Under the pieces are notes generated by a model. That model was not told the DNA's origin and made no database searches. It saw only the letters and a program-made list of their open reading frames with translations. Positions 48,144 through 56,330 of a stretch of DNA of 64,000 nucleotides are shown one piece after another; positions within the stretch are counted from its first letter, which is position 1, and every line of letters begins with the position of its first letter. This stretch comes from Acetobacteraceae bacterium (GTDB taxonomy: Bacteria; Pseudomonadota; Alphaproteobacteria; Acetobacterales; Acetobacteraceae). The stretch lies in NCBI GenBank assembly GCA_947474705.1, contig CANJJS010000002.1, positions 62,001-126,000 of the forward strand, given 5' to 3'. The translations under genes and the position numbers were made by a program.

Positions 48144-50411
48144 ATGGGACTCGCGTGGAGTTTCGGGGTGGGCCTGCCCGTTCTCGGCTTCGCGGTGTTG
48201 GGCGTGCTCTGGGCCACCGTGCCGCCCGACAGCGGCACGGCGCGCATCCCAGGCCTGTCCGCGCCGGTGGACATTAGCTTCGACACCAACGGCGTCCCCC
48301 GTATCCGCGCCGCCAGCGAACGCGACGCCGCCGCCTCCATCGGCTACGTCCACGCCCGCGACCGTATGTTCCAGATGGAGCTGATGCGCCGCGCCGCCTC
48401 CGGCCGTCTGTCCGAGATCGCCGGGCCCGCCACCCTGCCGATCGACAAACAAATGCGAGTTTTCGGCCTTGGCCGCCTCGCCGAGGGCGACGTCGCGGCG
48501 CAAACACCCGACGCCCGCGCCCTGCTGGACGCCTACGCCGCCGGGGTGAACACCTGGATCGCCGAACGCGGCCGCTTCGCCGCGCTGGAATTCCTGGTGC
48601 TCGGCCAACCAGAGCCCTGGAAACCCTCGGACAGCCTGCTCTGGGGCCGCACCATGGGGCTGTGGCTGTCGTCGAACTATCGCACCGAACTCGCCCGCCA
48701 GGCGTTGCGCGACAAGCTTCCGGCCGAGACTCTGGAGCAGCTTTGGCCCCCGCATCCGGCCCCACTGCGCCCCCAGGCGAGTCTCGGCGGCCCCGATTGG
48801 GCCGCGCATTTGCTCGCCGCGCTCCCCACCTTCCCCGCCCCCTTCACCCTCCCCGCAACCGCCTCCAACGCCTGGGCGGTCGACGGGCGCATGACCGATA
48901 CCGGCGCGCCACTGCTGGCGGGGGACCCGCATCTGGCCTTCGGCTTCCCCGGTCTTTGGTATTTGCTGCGAGTCGAAACACCGGGCCATGTCCTGGCGGG
49001 CGCGACCGGGCCGGGCGTTCCGTTCCTCATCCTCGGGCGCAACGAGAAAATCGCCTGGACCTTCACCACCACGGGCGCCGACACCCAGGACGTCTACCTG
49101 GAACCGCCGGAAGCCATTACCGCGACGCGCGAGGAACGCATCAAGGTCCGCGGCCAGCCCGATACCGTCTTCACCGTCCGCGAAACGCGCCACGGGCCGG
49201 TGATCAGCGATTTGGCGCCCGGCGCCACCCAGATCGCCGCCGTCGCCATGACCAACCTGCTGCCCAGGGATACCGGCGCCTCCGGGATGCTGGCACTGAA
49301 TCGGGCGGGGAGCGTGGAAGAGGCCGGCCGGGCCGCGGCGATCGTCATGTCGCCGGTGCAAAACCTGATGGTCGCCGACCGGGGCAAAATCGCGCTTTAT
49401 TTGACGGGCCGCGTCCCCATCCGCCGTTCCGGCGACGGTTGGGCGCCCGTGCCCGGGGTCGCCACCGATCATGTGGTCCAGGACGGGTCTGGTTTGCGGG
49501 CGGATGGGGACGCGTTCGGCTGGTCGGGCTTCGCCTCGGGCGAGGCGTTGCCCCATATCGTCGCCCCCGGCGGCGGCCGGTTGATCAACGCCAACGAACC
49601 CGTGGCGGGGCCGGATTTTCCGGTTTTCATGGGCCGCGACACGTTCCGCGACTGGCGGGCGCGCCGCATTCGGGCGCTGTTGGACGCGGCGCCGAAATTC
49701 TCCGCGTCCGACTTCGCGGCCATGCAGATCGACACCGTCAGCCCCTTCGCGGTGGCGATGCTGCCCGCCCTGCGCGCGGTGCCCGGCGCAGCCCAGTTTC
49801 TGGGCGACTGGGACGGCGCGATGACCGAAAACGATCCGCGTCCGCTGCTTTTCAATGCCTGGATGGCCGCGTTCGATCGCGCCGTCCGCGCCCGTACCGG
49901 GATCCCCGAGGGCGCGCAGGCGCCGATGTTCGATTTTATCCCCTTCGTCCTGTCGCCCAAGGGCGCCCATTTCTGCGGCGGCGATTGCGGCCCGATCCTG
50001 ACGGCGACGCTGGAGGAAACCCTGACCGCCCTGACCGCCCGCTTCGGTCCGGATTTTTCCACGTGGCGCTGGGGCACCGTTCATCAGGCCGTGTTCGCCC
50101 ACCCCTTCCTGCGCGCCATCCCCGTGATCGGGGACCTCGCGACATCGCGGATCGCCGTGCCGGGCGACGGGACCACGATCTATCGGGCCGATATGAACCA
50201 CGCGCTCGAAGCCGTGCACGGGGCGAGTTACCGCGGCGTTTACGACCTCGCCGATCTGGACCGGAGCCTGTTCGCGATGACGCCAGGCCAGTCCGGCAAT
50301 CCGATCGGCCGGCACGCGCGGGATTTTCTGACGCGCTGGCGCGACGGGGCGATGGTGCTGCTGGGACCGAAACCCGTCGCCGTCGCGGCCACGCTGCGGC
50401 TGGAACCTTAG
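48144..50411 (+). CDS. penicillin acylase family Ntn-hydrolase
   Basis: The predicted 755-residue precursor has an N-terminal membrane/signal helix (SFGVGLPVLGFAVLGVLWA), the alpha-subunit region (FDTNGVPRIRAASERDAAAS, GYVHARDRMFQMELMRRAASG), and the autoproteolytic site at TLPATA|SNAWAV with nucleophile S241, followed by LAGDPHLAFGFPGLWY and the beta subunit (RETRHGPVISD, RTGIPEG, NHALEAVHGASYRGVYDL). It hydrolyses amide side chains of beta-lactams or acyl-homoserine lactones. The start is uncertain: ATG 48144 has a poor ribosome site, while an in-frame CTG at 48075 has AAAGGGA 5 bp upstream and would add a basic leader. It lies downstream of the MBL gene. Confidence 0.9.
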   Translation: MGLAWSFGVGLPVLGFAVLGVLWATVPPDSGTARIPGLSAPVDISFDTNGVPRIRAASERDAAASIGYVHARDRMFQMELMRRAASGRLSEIAGPATLPIDKQMRVFGLGRLAEGDVAAQTPDARALLDAYAAGVNTWIAERGRFAALEFLVLGQPEPWKPSDSLLWGRTMGLWLSSNYRTELARQALRDKLPAETLEQLWPPHPAPLRPQASLGGPDWAAHLLAALPTFPAPFTLPATASNAWAVDGRMTDTGAPLLAGDPHLAFGFPGLWYLLRVETPGHVLAGATGPGVPFLILGRNEKIAWTFTTTGADTQDVYLEPPEAITATREERIKVRGQPDTVFTVRETRHGPVISDLAPGATQIAAVAMTNLLPRDTGASGMLALNRAGSVEEAGRAAAIVMSPVQNLMVADRGKIALYLTGRVPIRRSGDGWAPVPGVATDHVVQDGSGLRADGDAFGWSGFASGEALPHIVAPGGGRLINANEPVAGPDFPVFMGRDTFRDWRARRIRALLDAAPKFSASDFAAMQIDTVSPFAVAMLPALRAVPGAAQFLGDWDGAMTENDPRPLLFNAWMAAFDRAVRARTGIPEGAQAPMFDFIPFVLSPKGAHFCGGDCGPILTATLEETLTALTARFGPDFSTWRWGTVHQAVFAHPFLRAIPVIGDLATSRIAVPGDGTTIYRADMNHALEAVHGASYRGVYDLADLDRSLFAMTPGQSGNPIGRHARDFLTRWRDGAMVLLGPKPVAVAATLRLEP

Positions 50412-50426
50412 GGAGAAACACGATCC

Positions 50427-50888
50427 ATGGTTCGCGACGAAGATTTCATCGCCGGCACGATGAGCCGCCGATGCCTCGCCTGGCTGGTCGATCTCGCGCT
50501 GATCGGCCTGCTGATGGTGCCGATTTTCATGATCCTGACGCTGTTCGGCCTGCTGACCCTCGGGCTGGGCTTCGGCGCGATGGCGATCCTGCCCGCGGTG
50601 CCGTTTTTGTATCATTTCCTCAGCCTGCTGCGGACGGGCTCCGCGACGCCTGGCCAAAGCCTGTTGGGACTGACCGTCCGGCGCGACGCCGATCTCGGCC
50701 CGCCCAACGGCGCGGAGGCGGCGATCTTCACGGCGGTGTTCTATCTCACCATGGCCACGTCCGGGCTGTTGTTGCTGATCGCGCTGTTCACGACACGCCA
50801 CCGGACCCTGCACGATCTGGCCAGCGGCCTTGTCGTCGTGCGCCGCCGCGCCCTGGACGCGTGGGTCGCGGAAGGCATGAAGGGTTAA
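50427..50888 (+). CDS. RDD family membrane protein
   Basis: The 153-residue inner-membrane protein of the RDD family has the motif region MSRRCLAWLVDLALIGLLMV (Arg...Asp), a second helix LTLFGLLTLGLGFGAMAIL, the loop TPGQSLLGLTVRRDADLG with the conserved Asp/Arg, and a third helix AVFYLTMATSGLLLLIALFT followed by RHRTLHDLASGLVVVRR. The role is unclear; some members are ion-transport related. It starts 15 bp after the penicillin acylase stop with GGGAGAAAC before the ATG, so it is probably in the same operon. Confidence 0.9.
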   Translation: MVRDEDFIAGTMSRRCLAWLVDLALIGLLMVPIFMILTLFGLLTLGLGFGAMAILPAVPFLYHFLSLLRTGSATPGQSLLGLTVRRDADLGPPNGAEAAIFTAVFYLTMATSGLLLLIALFTTRHRTLHDLASGLVVVRRRALDAWVAEGMKG

Positions 50889-50988
50889 GGCGGGTTCGGA
50901 GCGGGAACACCGGCGCCGGGGACCCGAAGCCCGGTAATCCCTGTTGACCCGGTGGCCGCGACCCTGGAACATGCGGGAGGATCGTCCA

Positions 50989-51774
50989 ATGAATTTCAAA
51001 ACCCCCGCCCGCCCCCGATTTTTCTACACAACCGCGCCTTTGCCCTGCCCCTATGTGGCGGGGCGGACGGAACGGAAGATCGTGACCGAAATCTCGGCGC
51101 CCGGCACCGAGGCGCTGCACGACCGGCTGTCCCGTGCCGGCTTCCGGCGTAGCCACAACATCGCCTATGCGCCGGTCTGCCCGTCCTGCCAGTCCTGCGT
51201 CCCCATCCGCATCCCCGTCGCCACGTTCCAGCCCGGCGGCACCCTGCGCCGCATCGCCCGCGACAACGCGCGCCTGGAAGGCTTCGTCGTGGCCCCGCGC
51301 GCGACGGCGGAACAATTCCAGTTGTTCCAACGCTACCAGCAGACACGCCATGGCGGCGGCGACATGGCGACCATGAGTTTCTACGACTACCGCGCCATGG
51401 TCGAGGACACGCCGGTCGAAACCTTCCTGGTCGAGTTCCGCGATCCCGACACAAGCCTGATCAGCACCTGCCTGACCGACCGGCTCGGCGATGGGTTGTC
51501 GGCGGTCTACAGTTACTACGCGCCGGGCATGGAAAAACGGTCGCTGGGAACGCACGCCATCCTTTGGCTGATCGACCGCGCGCGCGCCCTGGGGTTGCCC
51601 TACGTCTACCTTGGCTACTGGGTGCCGGAGAGCCAGAAAATGTCCTATAAAGCCCGCTTCCGCCCGTCCGAGGTGCTGGTCGCCGGCACCTGGCGGACGC
51701 TGACGGACGCGGATATCGCGGGCAACGCGGGTCCGGTGACCCGGCAAGTGCTGGTGACGGAGCAGACCGCCTGA
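50989..51774 (+). CDS. bpt: aspartate/glutamate leucyltransferase (Bpt)
   Basis: The 261-residue aminoacyl-tRNA-protein transferase puts leucine on N-terminal Asp or Glu of proteins, marking them for ClpAP via the N-end rule. It has the N-terminal FFYTTAPLPCPYVAGRTERK, the Cys cluster RSHNIAYAPVCPSCQSCVPIRI, the FQRYQQTRHGGGDM region and the C-terminal acyltransferase-like fold with SAVYSYYAPGMEKRSLGTHA and LPYVYLGYWVPESQKMSYKA. GGGAGG precedes the ATG at 50989. The stop TGA is embedded in the CTGA that seems to start the NUDIX gene. Confidence 0.93.
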   Translation: MNFKTPARPRFFYTTAPLPCPYVAGRTERKIVTEISAPGTEALHDRLSRAGFRRSHNIAYAPVCPSCQSCVPIRIPVATFQPGGTLRRIARDNARLEGFVVAPRATAEQFQLFQRYQQTRHGGGDMATMSFYDYRAMVEDTPVETFLVEFRDPDTSLISTCLTDRLGDGLSAVYSYYAPGMEKRSLGTHAILWLIDRARALGLPYVYLGYWVPESQKMSYKARFRPSEVLVAGTWRTLTDADIAGNAGPVTRQVLVTEQTA

Positions 51775-52418
51775 ACGCCCCGCCCTCCCCCGAACCGGAC
51801 TGGCTGATCTGGACGCGCGAACTGCTCGCGATCGCCCAAACCGGCCTCGCCTTCACCAAAGACCCCTACGACGCCCAACGCTACGAGGCCCTGCGACGGC
51901 TTGGCGCGCGCATCCTCGCCGAGCACACCGGCGCCGATCTGGCGCGGCTGGAAACTCTGTTCGCCGCCGAAACCGGCTATGCCACCCCGAAAGTCGGCGT
52001 CCGTGGCGCGGTGTTCGACGGGGACGGCCGTGTCCTCATGGTCCGGGAAACCGTCGACAACCACCGCTGGACGCTGCCCGGCGGCTGGGCCGAGGTCAAC
52101 CAAACCCCCGCCGAATCGGTGGTCCGCGAAGTCTTCGAGGAATCGGGTTACCGCGTGCGCGCGGTGAAACTCGCCGCCGTCTGGGACCGCTCCCGCCAGC
52201 GCCTTCCGCCCGCGCCATACTCCGTCACCCGCCTGTTCTTCGTCTGCGCGCTGGAAGGCGGCGCGCCCGCGACCAGCCTGGAAACCAGCGGCCATGGCTG
52301 GTTTTTCGAAGACCAAATCCCCGAGGATCTTTCCTTGGGCCGCACCGCGCCGCACCATATCTCCAGAATGTTCGCCCATTGGCGCGACCCATCGCTGCCC
52401 ACGGACTTCGACCAATGA
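51771..52418 (+). CDS. NUDIX hydrolase with N-terminal NUDIX_N_2 domain, probable CTG start
   Basis: The predicted 215-residue pyrophosphohydrolase has an N-terminal helical module PDWLIWTRELLAIAQTGLAF, DPYDAQRYEALRRLGARIL matching the domain found before some NUDIX folds. The Nudix domain follows, with GAVFDGDGRVLMVRETVDN and the Nudix box GGWAEVNQTPAESVVREVFEE then SGY. The only ATG/GTG/TTG in this frame is GTG 52011, which would remove the conserved N-terminal domain. CTG 51771, with GGAG 8 bp upstream and overlapping the bpt stop as CTGA, is the likely start. The stop overlaps the next gene as ATGA. Confidence 0.8.
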   Translation: MNAPPSPEPDWLIWTRELLAIAQTGLAFTKDPYDAQRYEALRRLGARILAEHTGADLARLETLFAAETGYATPKVGVRGAVFDGDGRVLMVRETVDNHRWTLPGGWAEVNQTPAESVVREVFEESGYRVRAVKLAAVWDRSRQRLPPAPYSVTRLFFVCALEGGAPATSLETSGHGWFFEDQIPEDLSLGRTAPHHISRMFAHWRDPSLPTDFDQ

Positions 52419-52855
52419 GCAAATTGTTCGAAGCGGCCCGCGCTTTCTGCGAAGTGTCTCGCGTCGCCCGCCTCGCCACCGCCGACGCCAAAGGCGTGCC
52501 GCATCTGGTGCCCGTCTGCTACGCGGTCATCGGCGACTCGCTTTACATCACCATCGACGAGAAGCCGAAGCGCACGGACATTCTTCTGAAGCGTCTCCGC
52601 AATATCCAGGAAAACCCGGAGATCGCCGTCACGGTCGATCGCTGGGACGAGGACTGGCGCCGTCTCGCGTGGGTGATGCTGCGGGGGCGAGCGGACATCC
52701 TGGCGGACGGCGACGAACATGATCGCGCACAGGACCGGCTGCGCGAACGTTACCCGCAATACCGGTCCATGGACATCGCGCCGCTGCCCGTGATCGCGCT
52801 GCGGATCGCGCGCGCGACATCCTGGGGCCGCCTTGGGGACGATCTGTCCCCCTGA
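52415..52855 (+). CDS. PPOX-class flavin/F420-type split-barrel protein
   Basis: The 146-residue split-barrel protein resembles the probable F420-dependent PPOX family (Rv0121-like): FCEVSRVARLATADAKGVPHL, VPVCYAVIGDSLYITIDEK, KRTDILLKRLRNIQENPEIA, DEDWRRLAWVMLRGRADIL and ALRIARATSWG. The bound cofactor (FMN, F420 or haem) cannot be decided from sequence. F420 biosynthesis genes are not in the window. The start overlaps the NUDIX stop as ATGA, so the genes are coupled. Confidence 0.85.
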   Translation: MSKLFEAARAFCEVSRVARLATADAKGVPHLVPVCYAVIGDSLYITIDEKPKRTDILLKRLRNIQENPEIAVTVDRWDEDWRRLAWVMLRGRADILADGDEHDRAQDRLRERYPQYRSMDIAPLPVIALRIARATSWGRLGDDLSP

Positions 52856-52889
52856 TCTCCCCAACACCGCCAAAAAACGGAGGAACCCC

Positions 52890-53645
52890 ATGCGAGGACT
52901 GTCCGGCAAACGCGCCATCGTCACCGGCGGCGGCAGCGGCATCGGCCGCGCCACCGTCCTGCGCCTCGTCGAAGAAGGCTGCGAGGTCGGGATCTTCGAC
53001 ATCGATCAGGCCGGCGCCGATTCGGTCGCGGCCGAAACCGGCGGCAAAGCCCGCGCTTACCGCACCGACATCTCCGACCGCGCCAACGTGGAAGCCTCCG
53101 CCACCGCCTTCGAACGCGACATCGGCCCGCCCGATCTGCTCGCGAACGTCGCGGGCTGGGACCGGATGATGGGGTTTCTGGAAACCGACACGGCGTTCTG
53201 GGACAAGGTGATCGCCATCAACCTCTATGGCCCGCTGCACATGCACCATGTCGTCGTCCGCGGCATGGCCGCGCGCGGGTTCGGCCGGGTCGTCAATGTC
53301 TCGTCCGACGCCGGGCGCGTCGGCTCCTCGGGCGAGGCCGTCTACAGCGCCTGCAAAGGCGGCATCATCGCCTTCACCAAAACCATGGCCCGCGAACTCG
53401 CGCGGCGGAACGTGACTCTGAATGTGCTGTGTCCGGGCCCGACCGATACGCCGCTGTTCGACGCCATCAAGGCGGACAGCGCCGCCGGCGCGAAAATCGG
53501 CGAGGCCCTGGCGCGTGCCGTCCCGCTGCGCCGTATCGGCACGCCGGACGATTATCCCGGCACCATCGCCTTTCTGCTGTCCGACGACGCCGCTTATATC
53601 ACGGGACAGACGCTCTCCGTCTCTGGCGGCCTGACAATGTCCTGA
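52890..53645 (+). CDS. SDR family NAD(P)-dependent oxidoreductase
   Basis: The 251-residue short-chain dehydrogenase has the cofactor motif VTGGGSGIGRATVLRLVEEG, acidic IFDID suggesting NAD preference, NVAGWDRMMGFLETD, NVSSDAGRVGSSGEAVYSACKGG with the catalytic Ser, Tyr and Lys, LNVLCPGPTDTPLFDAI and the C-terminal SDDAAYITGQTLSVSGGLTMS. It resembles 2-hydroxycyclohexanecarboxyl-CoA dehydrogenase (BadH) type. The ATG at 52890 follows GGAGG. The MaoC gene comes 106 bp later on the same strand; both could act on a CoA ester pathway. Confidence 0.93.
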   Translation: MRGLSGKRAIVTGGGSGIGRATVLRLVEEGCEVGIFDIDQAGADSVAAETGGKARAYRTDISDRANVEASATAFERDIGPPDLLANVAGWDRMMGFLETDTAFWDKVIAINLYGPLHMHHVVVRGMAARGFGRVVNVSSDAGRVGSSGEAVYSACKGGIIAFTKTMARELARRNVTLNVLCPGPTDTPLFDAIKADSAAGAKIGEALARAVPLRRIGTPDDYPGTIAFLLSDDAAYITGQTLSVSGGLTMS

Positions 53646-53751
53646 CATCCGCCCTATCCACCGTCCGTCACGCCCCCTCCCCCAAAAATCCGGCATCCCC
53701 CGCCTCGATCGGAACCGGCCCACGGCGTCCCCAAACCAGGAATACCGTCAC

Positions 53752-54234
53752 ATGACCGAAATCAACGGCTACGAAGTCCTCGGCCTCGGCATCTACTTCG
53801 AAGACCTTCCCATCGGCCGCAAATTCCGCACCATCGGCCGCACTCTGACCGAAGCCGACCTCGTCAACTTCATCTCCGTCACCGGCCTGACAGAGGTCCT
53901 GTTCTCCAACACCGAATTCCTCAAGAACGAGAGCGACATCAAAGACCGCGTCGTCCCCGGCGCCATGGTCTACTCCTTCTCCGAGGGCCTGCTCACGCAC
54001 GCCACCATGCAACACACCGGCTTCGCCTTCCTGAACATGGAACTGAACGTCCACGCGCCGACCTTCGCGGGCGACACGATCCATGTGGAATGCGAGGTTG
54101 TCGAAAGCCGCCGCAGCAAAAGCCGCCCCAACCGCGGGCTGGTCCGCACCATGAACCGAGTCGTGAAACAGGACGGCACGCTGGTCCTGACCTACAACCC
54201 GCTGCGCATGGTAAAGGCGCGGAGCACCGGGTGA
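53752..54234 (+). CDS. MaoC-like (R)-specific enoyl-CoA hydratase family protein
   Basis: The 160-residue hot-dog-fold protein shows GIYFEDLPIGRKFRTIGRTL, TEADLVNFISVTGLTEVLFS, DRVVPGAMVYSFSEGLLTH, AFLNMELNVHAPTFAGDTI and EVVESRRSKSRPNRGLVR. The expected Asp/His pair of MaoC hydratases is less clear here (D in TEADL present, no H in the usual FxxxxxxH place), so activity is uncertain. It starts 106 bp after the SDR gene and may share its operon. It acts, if at all, on acyl-CoA in the cytoplasm. Confidence 0.88.
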   Translation: MTEINGYEVLGLGIYFEDLPIGRKFRTIGRTLTEADLVNFISVTGLTEVLFSNTEFLKNESDIKDRVVPGAMVYSFSEGLLTHATMQHTGFAFLNMELNVHAPTFAGDTIHVECEVVESRRSKSRPNRGLVRTMNRVVKQDGTLVLTYNPLRMVKARSTG

Positions 54235-54367
54235 CCCGCCGGCCTGACAAACAACACGCCTCCGTGCCACACGCCGCGTTTGGCACGGCCCCCTGGGCTC
54301 GATTGTCAGGCCGCCACGCCGCGCCCGCGCGCTGCGACCGCGAGATGCCCGCCCGCGGAAAAGGGGC

Positions 54368-54676
54368 TTACCCCTCCCGTATCCTCATGCAATTCGCCAG
54401 CAGACGCGGATTCCCGGCCGCTTTCAGTTCCACATCCGCGAACGCCCAACAGGCCGCCATCGTTTCGAAGGACGGCCGGGCTGGCTGGACGATTTCCTGG
54501 CAATCCCGCGCCACGCCCGGCTCGGCGCACAGCGATGGGAAGTAAACGTAAACCACCCCCGGACCTTCCAGACTCGGCGATGGGCCGTCGCGATGCGTGA
54601 CCAGCACCGTCGCCACCGCCAAAGCGGCGCCAAGGAACAGACAGAACCGCGTGGGAAAGCGCCATTTGACACGCAT
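54368..54676 (-). CDS. small exported or membrane-anchored hypothetical protein
   Basis: The 102-residue protein has a basic N-terminus and one hydrophobic segment (FCLFLGAALAVATVLVTH), then a soluble part with VVYVYFPSLCAEPGVARDC, PARPSFETMAACWAFADVEL and LLANCMRIREG. Four cysteines in the exported part could form two disulfides. I do not recognise a family. It is 13 bp downstream of another hypothetical gene on the same strand. Confidence 0.6.
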   Translation of the reverse strand: MRVKWRFPTRFCLFLGAALAVATVLVTHRDGPSPSLEGPGVVYVYFPSLCAEPGVARDCQEIVQPARPSFETMAACWAFADVELKAAGNPRLLANCMRIREG

Positions 54677-54689
54677 CGCCCCGCCCCCG

Positions 54690-55040
54690 TCAAAGGCCCG
54701 AGGCGGCGAGCACCGCCAACCGCGATCGCATCGCCGACAACGCCTCGTTCAGGGACCCGAACGCGCCGAGTTTGCGATATTCGTCCCACCGGAACATATC
54801 CAGATGCACGCGCCCGCCGGTGCGATGCAGAATAAACGACGGCCCCAACAGATCGCTCGCCGCTTCCGGCATCGCGACAATGCTCGAATCATCCCAGGAT
54901 GTCTGATTGAGTTCGGCGGACCAGGACGGCGCGGCCTCCGATAAAGCGGCCCGGACGGCGTCGAGATCGTCCCAGGTCAGCACCGAGGCGCGCGGAAACG
55001 ACCACTCCGGTTGCGGTTGAATATGGGCGGACTGGGACAC
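54690..55040 (-). CDS. hypothetical protein
   Basis: The 116-residue soluble protein, counted from the GTG at 55040, is preferred because AAGGA sits 7-8 bp upstream; a TTG at 55064 would add eight residues. It has SFPRASVLTWDDLDAVRAAL, SAELNQTSWDDSSIVAMPEA, FILHRTGGRVHLDMFRWDEY and a C-terminal helix with LNEALSAMRSRLAVLA. Charge pattern and length look protein-like, but I recognise no family. It probably forms a two-gene unit with the exported protein downstream. Confidence 0.6.
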   Translation of the reverse strand: MSQSAHIQPQPEWSFPRASVLTWDDLDAVRAALSEAAPSWSAELNQTSWDDSSIVAMPEAASDLLGPSFILHRTGGRVHLDMFRWDEYRKLGAFGSLNEALSAMRSRLAVLAASGL

Positions 55041-55195
55041 GAGTCGATCCTTATCCCTGGCCAAAAACGGCCTTCGGCTGAAATTGTCTTGTAACCACTA
55101 TTGCATGTGGATTTCGCTTCAAAAAGAAAAAACGCGCGAAATGAGAACGGTAGCGGGTTAATTGCACGTCATTCGGCCCGTTCCGGACCGCCCGG

Positions 55196-55314
55196 CCGTG
55201 TCCGCGCGCCGGTCAGTACGTCAATGTCCGCGCGCCAATGTCAGCGCGCCAGTCAGCGGGCCGATGTTCGCGCGCCTCTCAGCGCGCCTATGTTCGCGCG
55301 CCTCTCAGCGCGAC
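55196..55314. repeat. degenerate tandem repeats at the holA 3' end
   Basis: Two near-identical 26-bp units (ATGTTCGCGCGCCTCTCAGC...) lie at 55264-55289 and 55290-55314, preceded by more degenerate units from 55196. The holA stop codon (TCA at 55305-55307 on the plus strand) is inside the last unit, so repeat changes could alter the holA C-terminus. The rest of the gap 55041-55304 shows nothing else. Confidence 0.75.
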
Positions 55315-56330
55315 GGCATCCGTCCCGCGGCCGCGGCACGGCGCGCCACCGCGAGCACCGCGTTGCGGCAAAGGATCTGATCCGGCCAGCCCGTCCGCTT
55401 GCAGCCGCGCTCGGCTTCCGTCATCCCCTGAATCGCCGCCGCCAGCGCGGCCGCGGGCCACAGCCCCAGCGCGCGATTGAACTGCCCCACCTTCCGGTAA
55501 AACACCGGCGGACGCAGCGACCTGGCCGCCTCGGCCGCGCTCGCGCCCGACTCGTCCATCGCCATGCGCGCCCGTTGCAGCCGGTGCAAATGATTGATCG
55601 CCATCCGCAGCACCTGGACCGGCGCCGCGCCCTCGGCGATCGCCAGTTCCAGCGCCCGGTCGGTCATCGCGACATCCCCCGAAGTGGCGGCGAACAACGC
55701 GTCATCCAGCGACAGGCCGGAAAAATCCCCCGCGCAGGCCATCGCGGAATCGAGATCCGCCCGCCCCCCCGGTCCCACATACAAAGCCAGCTTCTCCAGT
55801 TCGGCCCGCGTCGCCGCGCGATCCGCGCCAAGCTGACCCGCGAGCCAGGTCAACGCCTCTGAATCGACACTCACGCCCGCTTGCTTCAACGTCTCCCGGA
55901 TCGTCGTTTCCAGCGCCCGCCCCTCTTCCGGATAACACCCGATCGCGGCGCCGTCCGGCGCGGCCTCGAGTTCCGTCCGCAGCCGCGACCGGCTGGCGAG
56001 ACCCGCGCCTTCCAGGATGACAAAGCCCGGCGCGCCCGACTTAAGAACCGTCCGCACATGCGCCACGGCGGCATCCGTCGCCTCCCGCACCCGCACCACC
56101 CGCCGCCCGCCGGTCATCGGCAACGACGCCGCCTCGTCCGGCAGCCGCGCGATCTCCTCGCGCGCGAGTTCCACCACCAGAAACGGATCGTCGAGCGACC
56201 CCGCGACCGTCCTGACCAGTCCCACCGCCCGGTCCCGGATCATCCCGGCGTCCTCGCCATACAGAAGGACAACCCGGCACGCGCCGGGATCGCGCAGAAA
56301 CCCCTCGACCCGCGCCGCCTCCAGCTTCAT
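55305..56330 (-). CDS. holA: DNA polymerase III subunit delta
   Basis: The 341-residue clamp-loader subunit opens the beta clamp with delta prime and tau/gamma. It has the N-terminal AAA-like fold starting [29 protein letters not shown] in outline, SLPMTGGRRVVRVREA, ALTWLAGQLGADRAATRAEL with the conserved helix, EKLALYVG, and GLSLDDALFAATSGDVAMTD followed by PVQVLRMAINHLHRLQRARM. The ATG at 56330 overlaps the lptE stop as ATGA. Sequence-divergent like all HolA proteins, but gene order supports the call. Confidence 0.93.
   Translation of the reverse strand: MKLEAARVEGFLRDPGACRVVLLYGEDAGMIRDRAVGLVRTVAGSLDDPFLVVELAREEIARLPDEAASLPMTGGRRVVRVREATDAAVAHVRTVLKSGAPGFVILEGAGLASRSRLRTELEAAPDGAAIGCYPEEGRALETTIRETLKQAGVSVDSEALTWLAGQLGADRAATRAELEKLALYVGPGGRADLDSAMACAGDFSGLSLDDALFAATSGDVAMTDRALELAIAEGAAPVQVLRMAINHLHRLQRARMAMDESGASAAEAARSLRPPVFYRKVGQFNRALGLWPAAALAAAIQGMTEAERGCKRTGWPDQILCRNAVLAVARRAAAAGRMPSR

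Noticed and set aside
47229-50999. A 1256-codon open frame on the minus strand
   Set aside because: It is antisense to the MBL-fold and penicillin acylase genes, is low-complexity (Gly/Arg/His/Gln-rich) and shows no family motif; long shadow frames are expected at this GC content.
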